16,277 bases of DNA from the NCBI GenBank assembly GCA_002437285.1, contig DJOV01000130.1, positions 1-16,277 on the forward strand. The letters run 5' to 3'. This document shows positions 6,934 through 15,120 of this stretch, in pieces. Every line of letters begins with the position of its first letter. Within the stretch, counting starts at the first letter, position 1. The notes below the pieces were generated by a model, which saw only the letters and a list, made by a program, of their open reading frames with translations, had not been told where the DNA came from and ran no database searches. Source of the DNA: Prevotella sp. UBA6429. Its GTDB lineage: Bacteria > Bacteroidota > Bacteroidia > Bacteroidales > Bacteroidaceae. The position numbers and the translations under genes were made by a program.

Positions 6934-7421
6934 ACGGGGCATCTGCCGCCTTGACACAAGACTTCCATCGGCAGGACAAGGAACTTGTCTATCGTTTCGC
7001 CACCAGGAAAGTAGGTAAAAAGACATGTTCCACATTCGGAAGATTCATTACATATTGCTGAAAAAACAATAGAAGATGGAAGCCTGAACCAACAAGATGA
7101 ACGGGAAGGGAAAAACAATGCCAAAAGAAAGGGTGCAACGCATCATTAGTTGCTACCAAAAACATTCGGGGTTAACTCCGCGGAAACAAGTCAGAGAAGA
7201 GCCAAAGAAGGCCGCTTGACGTGTCTTTCCGCCACAAAACCACTAAAATCCGCCCTTCGACTGACAAAGGAAGAGCCGCAACAACACAAATCGCGCCTTG
7301 AAGGCCAGCATAAGGCCGTCACAAGACTGAAATGAATGAAAAAAGGGCTAAATGAGACTTTAATTATATGTTTTGCAAAGTCAGAGTTGTCACTTTTTTG
7401 TCGCACTTCCGGTTTTCCCTA

Positions 7422-7449
7422 ATCCGTAGCACACTTTTATCCTACGGAT
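7422..7449. repeat. Inverted repeat upstream of the S9 peptidase promoter
   Basis: ATCCGTAG (7422-7429) and CTACGGAT (7442-7449) are a perfect 8-bp inverted repeat with a 12-nt spacer, ending 26 nt before the -7 box. Position suits an operator or a -33-overlapping activator site; a hairpin is the other option. Confidence 0.5.
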
Positions 7450-7474
7450 AATCGGCTATTCATCGGATTTTATC

Positions 7475-7482
7475 TAACTTTG
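7475..7482 (+). promoter_or_regulatory. -7 promoter box of the S9 peptidase gene
   Basis: TAACTTTG is an exact TAnnTTTG match, 23 nt before the ATG at 7506. The -33 region lacks a clear TTG, which would fit a promoter needing an activator. Confidence 0.6.
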
Positions 7483-7505
7483 CGTTCAAATCAATAACCA
7501 ACAAT

Positions 7506-9581
7506 ATGAAAAAGACTATCCTAACCGCGCTCATCCTGGCGGCAGCCCTGTCAGCAAACGCCCAGAAGCGCGCATTCACCGTGGAGGACGTCTACCGCGT
7601 ACAATATGTGTCATCGCCTTCCGTATCGGCCAACGGCACACTCGCCTACTCCACCAGCCGCTCGGACCTGAAGGCCCAGCGCTCAATGAGCAATGTCTAT
7701 GTCGTGAAGCCTGGAAGCAAGGGTGAACCGACAGCAGTGACCAACAACGACAAGAGCTATGCGCCACAGTGGTCGCAGGATGGCAAAAGCCTCTACTATT
7801 GCTCCTCGGTGAACGGAGCCACACAACTGTTCAAATTTACTGACGGAAAAGCCACTCAAGTCACCGACTATGCGCTCGGCGTGCAAAACCCCGTGGTGTC
7901 GCCCGACGGACGCCTCGTGGCCTTCGCCGCTGAGGTCTATCCGGAGATAGGTGGCGCTGACGGACAGGCCAACAAAGACGCCATGGACAAACGAGCCAAG
8001 AACCCCATACAGGCACACATGGCAGACAAGCTTCTCTTCCGCCACTGGACGGAGTACAATGACGGGCGCTACTGGCACATCATCATCTACAACACGGAGA
8101 CCAAGACCTATACCGATGTTACGCCAGGACAATTCCACAGTCCGGTGTTCTCACCCAGCGGTCCCTCGGGTTACGTGTTCTCTCCCGACTCCAAAGAGAT
8201 TTGCTACCTGAGCAACCATGACGACCACCCGGAGGCATCCACCAACTGCGACCTATGGACCGTCAGCGTCACGGGAGGCGAGGCCCACAACCTTACCGCC
8301 GACAACAAGGCTTGGGACGGCAGCCCGCAATACAGCCCAGACGGACGATGGATCGCCTACCGCTTCCAGCGCACACCGAGTTATGAGAGTGACCGCTTCG
8401 TGCTCGGCCTCATCAACCGCCAGACGGGAGAGAAGCGCGTACTGACAGAAAGCTACGACAACTGGGTCGACGACTACAAGTGGGCTGCCGACTCCAAGAG
8501 CATCTACTTCCTTGGCGAGGAACGTGGATACCAACCCCTCTACCAGGTGAGACTCAAGGACGGACGCCTCAGCAAGCTCATCGCTGACCGCGCCATCGGC
8601 AGCTTTGAGCCAGACGGCAAGGGCGGCTTCTACTACACCTACTCCACCACCGGCAAGCCTGTGGCCCTCTACCACACTGCCACACCCGGAAAGACGGGAG
8701 CACGCTTCACAGAGAAGCAGGTCACGCACCTCAACGACCAGATGGAGGCCGAGGTCGACATCCGGCCCTCGGAGGCCCACTGGGTCATCGGCGCCGACGG
8801 CGACAGCGTGGAATACTTTATCGTGAAGCCACACGACTTCGACCCGAACAAGCGCTACCCGCTGGTCATCAACGTGCACGGAGGCCCACAGATGCAGTGG
8901 ATGGACTCCTTCCGACCCGACTGGCAGGTGTTCCCCGGAGCCGGATATGTCGTGGCCTACCCCAACCCACACGGATCAACTGGCTATGGGCAGAAGTTCT
9001 GCCGCGCCATCAGCGGATCGTGGGGCGGACGACCCTTTGAGGACGTGATGAAGGTGACCGACCAACTCGCACAGCTCCACTACGTCGACTCCACACGCAT
9101 GGGAGCCATGGGATGGTCCTACGGTGGCTACTTCATGAACTGGCTACAGGGACACACCAAGCGCTTCCGCTGTCTTGCCTCGATGATGGGCCTCTTCGAC
9201 CTGCGCTCCATGTGGGGCACCACCGAGGAGCTATGGTTCCCCAACTTCGACCTGGAGGGACAACCCTGGAACTCCAACCTCTACAAGAAATGGAGCCCGT
9301 CGGAATATGTGAAAAACTTCGCCACACCAACGCTCATCATCACTGGCGAGAGAGACTACCGCGTATCCTACAACCAGTCGCTCCAATACTTCACCACCTT
9401 GCAGACGCTTGGTATCCCCTCACGGCTCATCGTCTTCGAGAACGACGGTCACTGGCCCTCAAGCCTGCGCTCCATGCCACTCTACTACAATGCACACCTC
9501 GAGTGGTTCCACAAGTATCTCGGTGGCGCACCCGCTCCCTGGAAGAGCGAGAAGATGGTGCAAAGCGGCATCGAATGGTAA
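7506..9581 (+). CDS. Secreted S9 family serine peptidase, DPP5-like dipeptidyl/acylaminoacyl peptidase
   Basis: The 691-residue protein has a signal peptide (1-19) with cleavage expected at SANA/Q20. Residues about 30-400 are a beta-propeller built of WD40-like PD40 repeats (SPDGR, SPDSKE, YSPDGRWIAY, AADSKSIYFL). Residues about 430-675 are the alpha/beta-hydrolase domain: NVHGGP (oxyanion region), GWSYGGY with nucleophile S538, GERDYRV with D617, and NDGHWP with H649. Length, the GTTEELWFPNFD segment and catalytic spacing resemble Porphyromonas gingivalis DPP5, a periplasmic enzyme that releases dipeptides with Ala or hydrophobic residues at P1. Acylaminoacyl peptidase activity cannot be excluded. 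It is probably a single-gene unit with its own promoter and a likely role in peptide nutrition. Confidence 0.93.
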   Translation: MKKTILTALILAAALSANAQKRAFTVEDVYRVQYVSSPSVSANGTLAYSTSRSDLKAQRSMSNVYVVKPGSKGEPTAVTNNDKSYAPQWSQDGKSLYYCSSVNGATQLFKFTDGKATQVTDYALGVQNPVVSPDGRLVAFAAEVYPEIGGADGQANKDAMDKRAKNPIQAHMADKLLFRHWTEYNDGRYWHIIIYNTETKTYTDVTPGQFHSPVFSPSGPSGYVFSPDSKEICYLSNHDDHPEASTNCDLWTVSVTGGEAHNLTADNKAWDGSPQYSPDGRWIAYRFQRTPSYESDRFVLGLINRQTGEKRVLTESYDNWVDDYKWAADSKSIYFLGEERGYQPLYQVRLKDGRLSKLIADRAIGSFEPDGKGGFYYTYSTTGKPVALYHTATPGKTGARFTEKQVTHLNDQMEAEVDIRPSEAHWVIGADGDSVEYFIVKPHDFDPNKRYPLVINVHGGPQMQWMDSFRPDWQVFPGAGYVVAYPNPHGSTGYGQKFCRAISGSWGGRPFEDVMKVTDQLAQLHYVDSTRMGAMGWSYGGYFMNWLQGHTKRFRCLASMMGLFDLRSMWGTTEELWFPNFDLEGQPWNSNLYKKWSPSEYVKNFATPTLIITGERDYRVSYNQSLQYFTTLQTLGIPSRLIVFENDGHWPSSLRSMPLYYNAHLEWFHKYLGGAPAPWKSEKMVQSGIEW

Positions 9582-9632
9582 GCCGACTGAAAAAAGACGC
9601 CTCAACATGGAGCGCCATCAGATAATTTAATG

Positions 9633-9640
9633 TATCTTTG
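9633..9640 (+). promoter_or_regulatory. -7 promoter box for the rpoN-purE-ispG gene cluster
   Basis: TATCTTTG is an exact TAnnTTTG match, 26 nt before the ATG at 9667. The usual -33 TTG is not evident. No later promoter of this type was seen up to 15121, suggesting this one serves the whole cluster. Confidence 0.6.
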
Positions 9641-9666
9641 CATATCACCATTTAAGTCGCATTGAT

Positions 9667-10320
9667 ATGGCTAAATACCCCTCATGGCAAGACGAATATT
9701 GGCTCATGCTCATGCAGCTCTACCTGAAACGGCCGCAGGGCGTGAAGCCTATCTACAGTAGAGCTCTCGTAGACCTTGCGCTGGAACTGCACTTTCCGCC
9801 CGACTACCTGTACCGCAAGATGTTCAAGTTGAGGCAGATCGATACGCCCAACCTGCAACGCCTGTGGGACACCTACGCCGACAACCCGCGACGGTTGTCG
9901 CGTGAGGTGAAACTCCTCAAGCGCATGAACGGCTTCGGCGCGGCAGGCGAGTTCTATGCAGGAGTGGCCATCAATGAGTCGTGGGAGAAAGACTTCAAGC
10001 CTATCGACGGATTGGCGGACAAGCGCATCACGCCTGCCCTGCTCATCCTAACGCTCGACCTCTACTTCCGCCTGACACCCAACACCATGGTGGCAGAGAC
10101 ACCTGAGATTGCAGAACTGGCCAAGCTCACCAAGGTCAAGCCCGACGACATGGTGACCATCATGAGGGCATACCAAGCCGTCGATCCCTATCTCACCAGT
10201 GAGAGTCCCGTCTCCCCCACCCTGCTCGGCGCCTGCGAGGAGGTGTGGAAGCGGTTCGGCAACGAAGATCCGCAAAAGATTGCCGCCACTGCGGCACAAC
10301 TCAAAGAATACTGGAAATAA
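9667..10320 (+). CDS. Protein of unknown function upstream of rpoN
   Basis: I do not recognise a named domain in this 217-residue protein. It has no signal peptide or membrane segment, so it should be cytoplasmic. It looks mainly alpha-helical, with a Trp/Tyr-rich start (SWQDEYWLMLMQLYLKRP), basic segments (YRKMFKLRQ, RRLSREVKLLKRMNG) and a C-terminal helix ending AAQLKEYWK. Codon use matches its neighbours and it follows a good -7 box, so it is very probably a real gene. The stop lies only 3 nt before the rpoN ATG, so the two are cotranscribed and may be functionally linked, for instance in sigma-54 control. That link is inference. Confidence 0.82.
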   Translation: MAKYPSWQDEYWLMLMQLYLKRPQGVKPIYSRALVDLALELHFPPDYLYRKMFKLRQIDTPNLQRLWDTYADNPRRLSREVKLLKRMNGFGAAGEFYAGVAINESWEKDFKPIDGLADKRITPALLILTLDLYFRLTPNTMVAETPEIAELAKLTKVKPDDMVTIMRAYQAVDPYLTSESPVSPTLLGACEEVWKRFGNEDPQKIAATAAQLKEYWK

Positions 10321-10323
10321 CGA

Positions 10324-11895
10324 ATGGCACAGAAACTCATACAAACCCAAGCGCAGACCCAGACCCAGCAGCAACGTCTCTCACAACAACAGATGTTGCA
10401 GGTGAAGTTGCTGGAGATGCCCCTGGCGGAACTCGAGCAGAACATAGCCATAGAACTCGACGACAACCCGGCGCTGGAGGAGCGGCGCGACGACCTCGAC
10501 GATCCGCACACGGGAGCCGACACGCCCGCCGATGACCTGCACGAGACTTCGCCCGACGACACGCCCGACAGTGCCGACGACGGCATCTCCGACCCCGCCA
10601 TGGCTGACGACAACTATGAGCGGAAGAGCGAGCGGGAGGAACGGGAGGAAGCACTCGACAACGCACTCGCCAACCTGGGCAGCGACGACGAGATGCCACA
10701 AGTTGACCATTACGCCACATCGGCGGACAACGACAACGCCGATTACGAGGAGATGGTGTGGGGCGACACCACATCCTTCTACGACAAGCTCAAGGAACAG
10801 ATGGGATTGCTCGAGCTGACCGACCAGCAACAGGAAATCATGGAATATCTCATCGGATCGCTCGACGACGACGGGATATTGCGTAAACCACTGGATGATA
10901 TAGCCGACGAACTCGCCATCTACCATGGCATCGACGTCACGGAGCAAGACGTGGAGCACGTGCTGAGGCTCCTCCAGCGGTTTGATCCCGCCGGCATCGG
11001 AGCCCGCTCCCTGCAAGAGTGCTTGCTCCTGCAGGTGCAACGGCGACCTGCAGGCAAGCTCAAGGATCTCATGACACGTGTCCTGGCCAACCACTACGAG
11101 GACTTCATCAAGAAGCACTGGGACAAGATCGCCTCATCGCTCGACATCACCCAGGAGCAGGCTGACACCGTCCACCAGGAAATCCTCAAGCTCAACCCCA
11201 AGCCTGGCGCTGCCCTCGGCGAGACCATGGGGCGCAACACACAGCAGATCACGCCCGACTTCATCGTCGACACCGACGACGAAGGACACGTCACCTTCAC
11301 CATCAACCATGGACGCGTGCCAGAGCTGAAGGTGTCGGCCGACTTCGCAAGCATGGTCGAGCACTACAAGAGCAACAAGCAGAAGATGACGCGCACCGAC
11401 AAGGAGGCGCTGCTCTACGCCAAGGAGAAGGTGGAGAAGGCGCAAGGCTACATCGAAGCCATACGCCAACGCCAGCACACACTGTACGTCACGATGAAAG
11501 CCATCATCAATTGGCAGATGAAGTTCTTCCAGGATGGCGACGAGGCCGACCTCAAGCCGATGATCCTCAAGGACATCGCCGAGAAGACCGGCCTTGACAT
11601 CTCCACCATCAGCCGCGTCAGCAACCAGAAGTATGCGCAGACGCGCTGGGGAACGTTCCGCCTCCGCTTCTTCTTCACCGACGGCTACGTCACCAAGGAC
11701 GGAGAAGAGATGTCGACACGAAAGATCAAGCTCGCCCTCAAAGACCTCATCGATCACGAGGACAAGCGGAAGCCCCTCTCTGACGACGTGTTGGCCCAGG
11801 AAATGAAGAAACGGGGATTTCCCGTGGCACGGCGCACCATCGCCAAGTACCGCGAGCAGCTCCACTTGCCTGTGGCACGGCTGCGCAAGGTATGA
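10324..11895 (+). CDS. rpoN: RNA polymerase sigma-54 factor
   Basis: The 523-residue protein has the full sigma-54 layout. Region I (1-50) is Gln-rich (QTQAQTQTQQQRLSQQQMLQ, then the Leu/Glu pattern typical of the activator-responsive part). Region II (about 50-145) is long and strongly acidic. The core-binding domain follows (about 150-340), containing RFDPAGIGARSLQECLLLQ. The DNA-binding part has a helix-turn-helix (KDIAEKTGLDISTISRVSNQKY) and the RpoN box ARRTIAKYRE (502-511), which reads the -24 element. Sigma-54 needs an AAA+ enhancer-binding protein to open promoters; none is encoded in this window. It lies 3 nt after the unknown gene, and its stop overlaps the next start by 4 nt. Confidence 0.97.
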   Translation: MAQKLIQTQAQTQTQQQRLSQQQMLQVKLLEMPLAELEQNIAIELDDNPALEERRDDLDDPHTGADTPADDLHETSPDDTPDSADDGISDPAMADDNYERKSEREEREEALDNALANLGSDDEMPQVDHYATSADNDNADYEEMVWGDTTSFYDKLKEQMGLLELTDQQQEIMEYLIGSLDDDGILRKPLDDIADELAIYHGIDVTEQDVEHVLRLLQRFDPAGIGARSLQECLLLQVQRRPAGKLKDLMTRVLANHYEDFIKKHWDKIASSLDITQEQADTVHQEILKLNPKPGAALGETMGRNTQQITPDFIVDTDDEGHVTFTINHGRVPELKVSADFASMVEHYKSNKQKMTRTDKEALLYAKEKVEKAQGYIEAIRQRQHTLYVTMKAIINWQMKFFQDGDEADLKPMILKDIAEKTGLDISTISRVSNQKYAQTRWGTFRLRFFFTDGYVTKDGEEMSTRKIKLALKDLIDHEDKRKPLSDDVLAQEMKKRGFPVARRTIAKYREQLHLPVARLRKV

Positions 11896-12542
11896 CGCAC
11901 GCCCCACAGACAATCCTTACCCAAGCACACATGAAAGAAAAAAACATCATATTGGCAGCACGAGTGATGAGCATGGTCTTCACCCCTTTCTACCTGCCCA
12001 TCGCAGGATTGCTGGCATTGTTTATCTTCAGCTACATGAGTTTGCTGCCCACCGCCTACAAGCTGACGGTGCTCACCATGGTCTATCTCTTCACCATCCT
12101 GTTGCCGACGGTGCTCATCCACCTCTATCGGCGCTACCAGGGATGGACCTCCTCGGAGATGGCACAGAAGGAACGGCGCATGGTGCCTTACATCATCGCC
12201 ATCCTCTGCTACTTCATCTGTTATTACCTCATGAGTCTGGTCCGCATCCCGCAGTTCATGGCCAACATCCTGGTGGCGGCCCTGGTCATACAGATCGCGT
12301 GCGCCATCATCAACGTATGGTGGAAAATCTCCACCCACAGCGCAGCCATCGGTGGCTTCGAGGGGGCGCTCGTGGCCTTCTCCATCCTCTTCACCTTCAA
12401 CCCGATGGGATGGTTCTGCTTCATCCTCATCATCGCCGGCATGGTGGGGTCAAGCCGCATGGTGCTCCGCCAGCACACGCTCTCGCAAGTCATCGCAGGC
12501 TTCCTCGTGGGCATGTTCCTCGGCTTCTGGGCCATCATCTGA
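11892..12542 (+). CDS. Integral membrane protein, divergent PAP2 phosphatase-like
   Basis: This 216-residue protein has about five or six hydrophobic membrane segments. Three short motifs sit where PAP2 (type 2 phosphatidic acid phosphatase) active-site motifs would be: KERRMVP (93-99) for the first, KISTHS (H149) for the second, and SRMVLRQHTLSQ (S188, R189, H195, Q199) for the third. The third keeps SRx5H, but the final Asp is Gln. It may act on a lipid phosphate such as undecaprenyl or phosphatidyl-glycerol phosphate, or have lost activity. The start at 11892 overlaps the rpoN stop (ATGA); M14 at 11931 (MKEKNIILAAR) is an alternative and may be the true start. Confidence 0.85.
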   Translation: MTHAPQTILTQAHMKEKNIILAARVMSMVFTPFYLPIAGLLALFIFSYMSLLPTAYKLTVLTMVYLFTILLPTVLIHLYRRYQGWTSSEMAQKERRMVPYIIAILCYFICYYLMSLVRIPQFMANILVAALVIQIACAIINVWWKISTHSAAIGGFEGALVAFSILFTFNPMGWFCFILIIAGMVGSSRMVLRQHTLSQVIAGFLVGMFLGFWAII

Positions 12543-12648
12543 CGGAAACAGGGAAGGCGCACACAACCAGACAACACTACCTGGCGACGCATGGCAATCG
12601 CCGACAAACCAACACATCACTTAGCAAGACAACAAAACAACACATATC

Positions 12649-13155
12649 ATGAAACCATTAGTCAGTATCATCATGGGGTCTACAAGCGACCTTCCTGTCA
12701 TGGAGAAAGCTTGCAAATGGCTGGAAGAGCAAGAAATTCCCTTTGAGATGAATGCCCTCTCAGCCCACCGCACACCCGACGCCGTGGAGCAGTTTGCCAA
12801 AGGTGCGAAAGCGCGCGGCGTGAAAGTCATCATCGCCGGAGCTGGCATGGCAGCCGCCCTGCCGGGCGTCATCGCCGCCTCCACACCGCTGCCCGTCATC
12901 GGTGTGCCCATCAAGGGCATGCTCGACGGCCTCGACGCCATGCTCTCCATCATCCAGATGCCGCCGGGAATCCCCGTGGCCACCGTCGGCGTGAACGGCG
13001 CGCAGAACGCTGCCATCCTCGCTGCAGAGATGATGGCCCTGGGCGACGATGCCATAGCCGCCAAGGTCGACGCATGGAAGGCCGGACTGGGCAAGAAGAT
13101 AGAGAAGGCCAACAAGGACTTGTCGGAAATCAAGGACTATAAGTTTAAGTGTTAG
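12649..13155 (+). CDS. purE: N5-carboxyaminoimidazole ribonucleotide mutase (class I PurE)
   Basis: The 168-residue length and motifs fit class I PurE, which converts N5-CAIR to CAIR in purine synthesis in partnership with PurK. The substrate-binding motifs are MGSTSDLPVM (S13, D14) and ALSAHRTP (H40, R41), followed by IAGAGMAAALPGVIA, the PIKG loop and GVNGAQNAAILA. It is cytoplasmic and would form the usual octamer. The gene starts 106 nt after the PAP2-like gene; that gap has no TAnnTTTG box or terminator, so read-through is likely. The ispG gene follows after 16 nt. Confidence 0.97.
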   Translation: MKPLVSIIMGSTSDLPVMEKACKWLEEQEIPFEMNALSAHRTPDAVEQFAKGAKARGVKVIIAGAGMAAALPGVIAASTPLPVIGVPIKGMLDGLDAMLSIIQMPPGIPVATVGVNGAQNAAILAAEMMALGDDAIAAKVDAWKAGLGKKIEKANKDLSEIKDYKFKC

Positions 13156-13171
13156 ACCCTACCCTATCAAC

Positions 13172-15073
13172 ATGGATTTATTCAACTATCATAGGCGCGA
13201 GACGACAGTGGCTCACGTGGGCAGGCTCGACATGGGCGGCGAAAACCCCATCCGCATCCAGTCGATGACCACCACCAGCACCGATGACACCGAAGGCTCG
13301 GTGGCGCAATCGGAGCGCATCATCAAGGCGGGCGGCGAGCTGGTGCGCCTCACCACGCAAGGCATCCGCGAGGCGGAGAACCTCAAGAACATACAGGCGG
13401 GCATCCGCCGCGACGGCTTCAGCACACCGCTCTGCGCTGATGTCCACTTCAATCCCAACGTGGCTGACGTCGCGGCACGCATCGCCGAGAAGGTGCGCGT
13501 GAACCCGGGAAACTATGTGGACCCGGCACGCAAGTTCGTCAAGCGCGAATACACCGATGAGGAGTATGCGCAGGAGCTGCAGAAGATAGAGGACCGCTTT
13601 GTGCCCTTCCTCAACATCTGCAAGGAGCACCACACCGCCATCCGCATCGGTGTGAACCACGGTTCGCTCTCTGACCGCATCCGCAACCGCTATGGCGACA
13701 CGCCCGAGGGCATCGTGGAGAGCTGCATGGAGTTTCTGCGCATCTGCAAGCGTGAGCATTTCGACGATGTGGTCATCTCCATCAAGGCCAGCAACACGGT
13801 GGTCATGGTGCGCTCGGTACGCCTCCTGGTTGACACCATGACCCGCGAGGGAATGAGCTATCCGCTCCACTTGGGCGTCACCGAGGCTGGTGAAGGCGAG
13901 GACGGACGCATCAAGAGTGCCGTGGGCATCGGCGCACTGCTGGCCGACGGCATCGGCGACACCATCCGCGTGTCGCTCTCCGAGGAGCCTGAGGCTGAGA
14001 TTCCCGTGGCTCGTCACTTGGTGGACTACATCGGCCGAAAGGCTGGGCACATACTCATCCCGGGCGAAGCCTACGACGGTTTCGACTGGCTTCACCCCAC
14101 CAGGCGCACCACCCGGGCGGTAGGCAACATCGGTGGAAGCCATGTGCCTGTGGTCATCACGTCGCAAGCAAGCGCCGCACAAGGCTCCAAGAAGCCTCTG
14201 CCAGCGGAAGAAGAGGTCAAGTCAGACTATGTCTACACAGGCTCTGAAGCGCCAACAGACTGTCTCCACAACTATATCACGGACTATAACGTCTATGCGG
14301 AGCTGACCCATGGCGGCACTCAGCCCTACGAACCCAAGGGCGAAGGAACAGGGGCCGCACGCCTCTGCCCCATCTTCCCCGTGACGGCCATGCCCTTCCT
14401 CGGCATGATCCAGGCTCCCGTGAAGTTCCTGGTGCTGCAGTTTGGCACGCCCAGCGACGAATATCTGGCTTGCCTCAAGGCCCATCCCGAGGTCGTCGTG
14501 GTGTGCACCAGTCACCACCAGAACCGCCTGGGCGACCAGCGCGCGCTGGTCCACGAGATGATGGGCGCCGGCGTGAACAACCCTGTGGTGTTCGCACAGA
14601 TGTACCAGCTCAACGACAAGGACGAGTTCCAACTGGAGGCGGCGGCCGACATGGGCGCGCTGATGATGGACGGACTGACCGATGGCCTTTGGCTGATGAA
14701 CGACGGGAGCATCGCCCAGACGGACATCGACGACACGGCCTTCGGCATCCTGCAAGCCGCACGCCTGCGCACCACAAAGACCGAATACATCTCTTGTCCG
14801 GGCTGTGGCCGCACGCTCTACGACCTGCGCGAGACCATCGCCAAGATCCGCGAGGCCACTAAGGAGATGAAGGGACTGAAGATTGGCATCATGGGATGCA
14901 TCGTCAACGGTCCCGGCGAGATGGCCGACGCTGACTATGGCTACGTCGGGGCTGGGCCGAAGCGGGTGTCGCTCTATCGCGGACAGACGTGTGTGGAGAA
15001 GAACATACCCGAAGATGAGGCCGTCGACCACCTGTTGGCGCTCATCCGCAAAGACCGAGAGGCGGAGGCCTGA
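13172..15073 (+). CDS. ispG: 4-hydroxy-3-methylbut-2-en-1-yl diphosphate synthase, long (three-domain) form
   Basis: IspG (GcpE) reduces MEcPP to HMBPP in the MEP isoprenoid pathway using a [4Fe-4S] cluster. The 633 residues form an N-terminal TIM barrel (about 1-270, with IRIQSMTTTSTDD, VISIKASN, HLGVTEAGEG, GDTIRVSLS), an inserted domain (about 275-530) and a C-terminal cluster domain. Cluster ligands are C542 and C545 (CPGC), C576 and E583 (GCIVNGPGE); the Cys-to-Glu spacing of seven matches two-domain IspG. The insertion explains why it is far longer than the roughly 370-residue E. coli enzyme; the long form is known from Bacteroidetes, chlamydiae and plants. It lies 16 nt after purE. The cell therefore probably makes isoprenoids by the MEP route. 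Confidence 0.97.
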   Translation: MDLFNYHRRETTVAHVGRLDMGGENPIRIQSMTTTSTDDTEGSVAQSERIIKAGGELVRLTTQGIREAENLKNIQAGIRRDGFSTPLCADVHFNPNVADVAARIAEKVRVNPGNYVDPARKFVKREYTDEEYAQELQKIEDRFVPFLNICKEHHTAIRIGVNHGSLSDRIRNRYGDTPEGIVESCMEFLRICKREHFDDVVISIKASNTVVMVRSVRLLVDTMTREGMSYPLHLGVTEAGEGEDGRIKSAVGIGALLADGIGDTIRVSLSEEPEAEIPVARHLVDYIGRKAGHILIPGEAYDGFDWLHPTRRTTRAVGNIGGSHVPVVITSQASAAQGSKKPLPAEEEVKSDYVYTGSEAPTDCLHNYITDYNVYAELTHGGTQPYEPKGEGTGAARLCPIFPVTAMPFLGMIQAPVKFLVLQFGTPSDEYLACLKAHPEVVVVCTSHHQNRLGDQRALVHEMMGAGVNNPVVFAQMYQLNDKDEFQLEAAADMGALMMDGLTDGLWLMNDGSIAQTDIDDTAFGILQAARLRTTKTEYISCPGCGRTLYDLRETIAKIREATKEMKGLKIGIMGCIVNGPGEMADADYGYVGAGPKRVSLYRGQTCVEKNIPEDEAVDHLLALIRKDREAEA

Positions 15074-15120
15074 CGCCGCGGCGCCTCCCCCACTCCACCC
15101 GGACAAAAATCACCATCAAC

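Larger units (their letters stand above)
6888..7505. other. Long intergenic region without a convincing gene
   Basis: This 618-nt stretch lies between the sirtuin and the S9 peptidase. It holds a hairpin at 6901-6933, an inverted repeat at 7422-7449 and a -7 box at 7475-7482. Short frames exist (60-75 codons, starting at TTG or GTG), but their composition and codon use are unlike the neighbouring genes and I recognise no domain. The middle part (about 6940-7370) is purine-rich in places. It may be a decayed gene, an unrecognised RNA or filler. Confidence 0.6.

Noticed and set aside
7150..7335. 61-codon plus-strand frame (TTG start) in the same region
   Set aside because: Low-complexity Lys/Gln/Arg composition, non-ATG start and no promoter; overlaps the opposite frame.
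7191..7406. 71-codon minus-strand frame (GTG start) in the long intergenic region
   Set aside because: Non-ATG start, codon use unlike neighbours, no domain, and no exact TAnnTTTG box ahead (only TGACTTTG nearby).
9582..9632. Terminator after the S9 peptidase
   Set aside because: An A-run and imperfect GC words exist, but I could not build a convincing stem with a U-tract.
11134..11913. 259-codon minus-strand frame opposite rpoN
   Set aside because: It lies wholly against the sigma-54 DNA-binding region and carries no family signature.
13178..14182. 334-codon minus-strand frame inside ispG
   Set aside because: It is antisense to clearly conserved IspG barrel sequence; composition is that of a shadow frame.
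14440..14465. Possible sigma-54 promoter (TGGCAC element)
   Set aside because: It lies inside ispG and lacks TTGC at the -12 distance. No good -24/-12 pair was found in any intergenic region.
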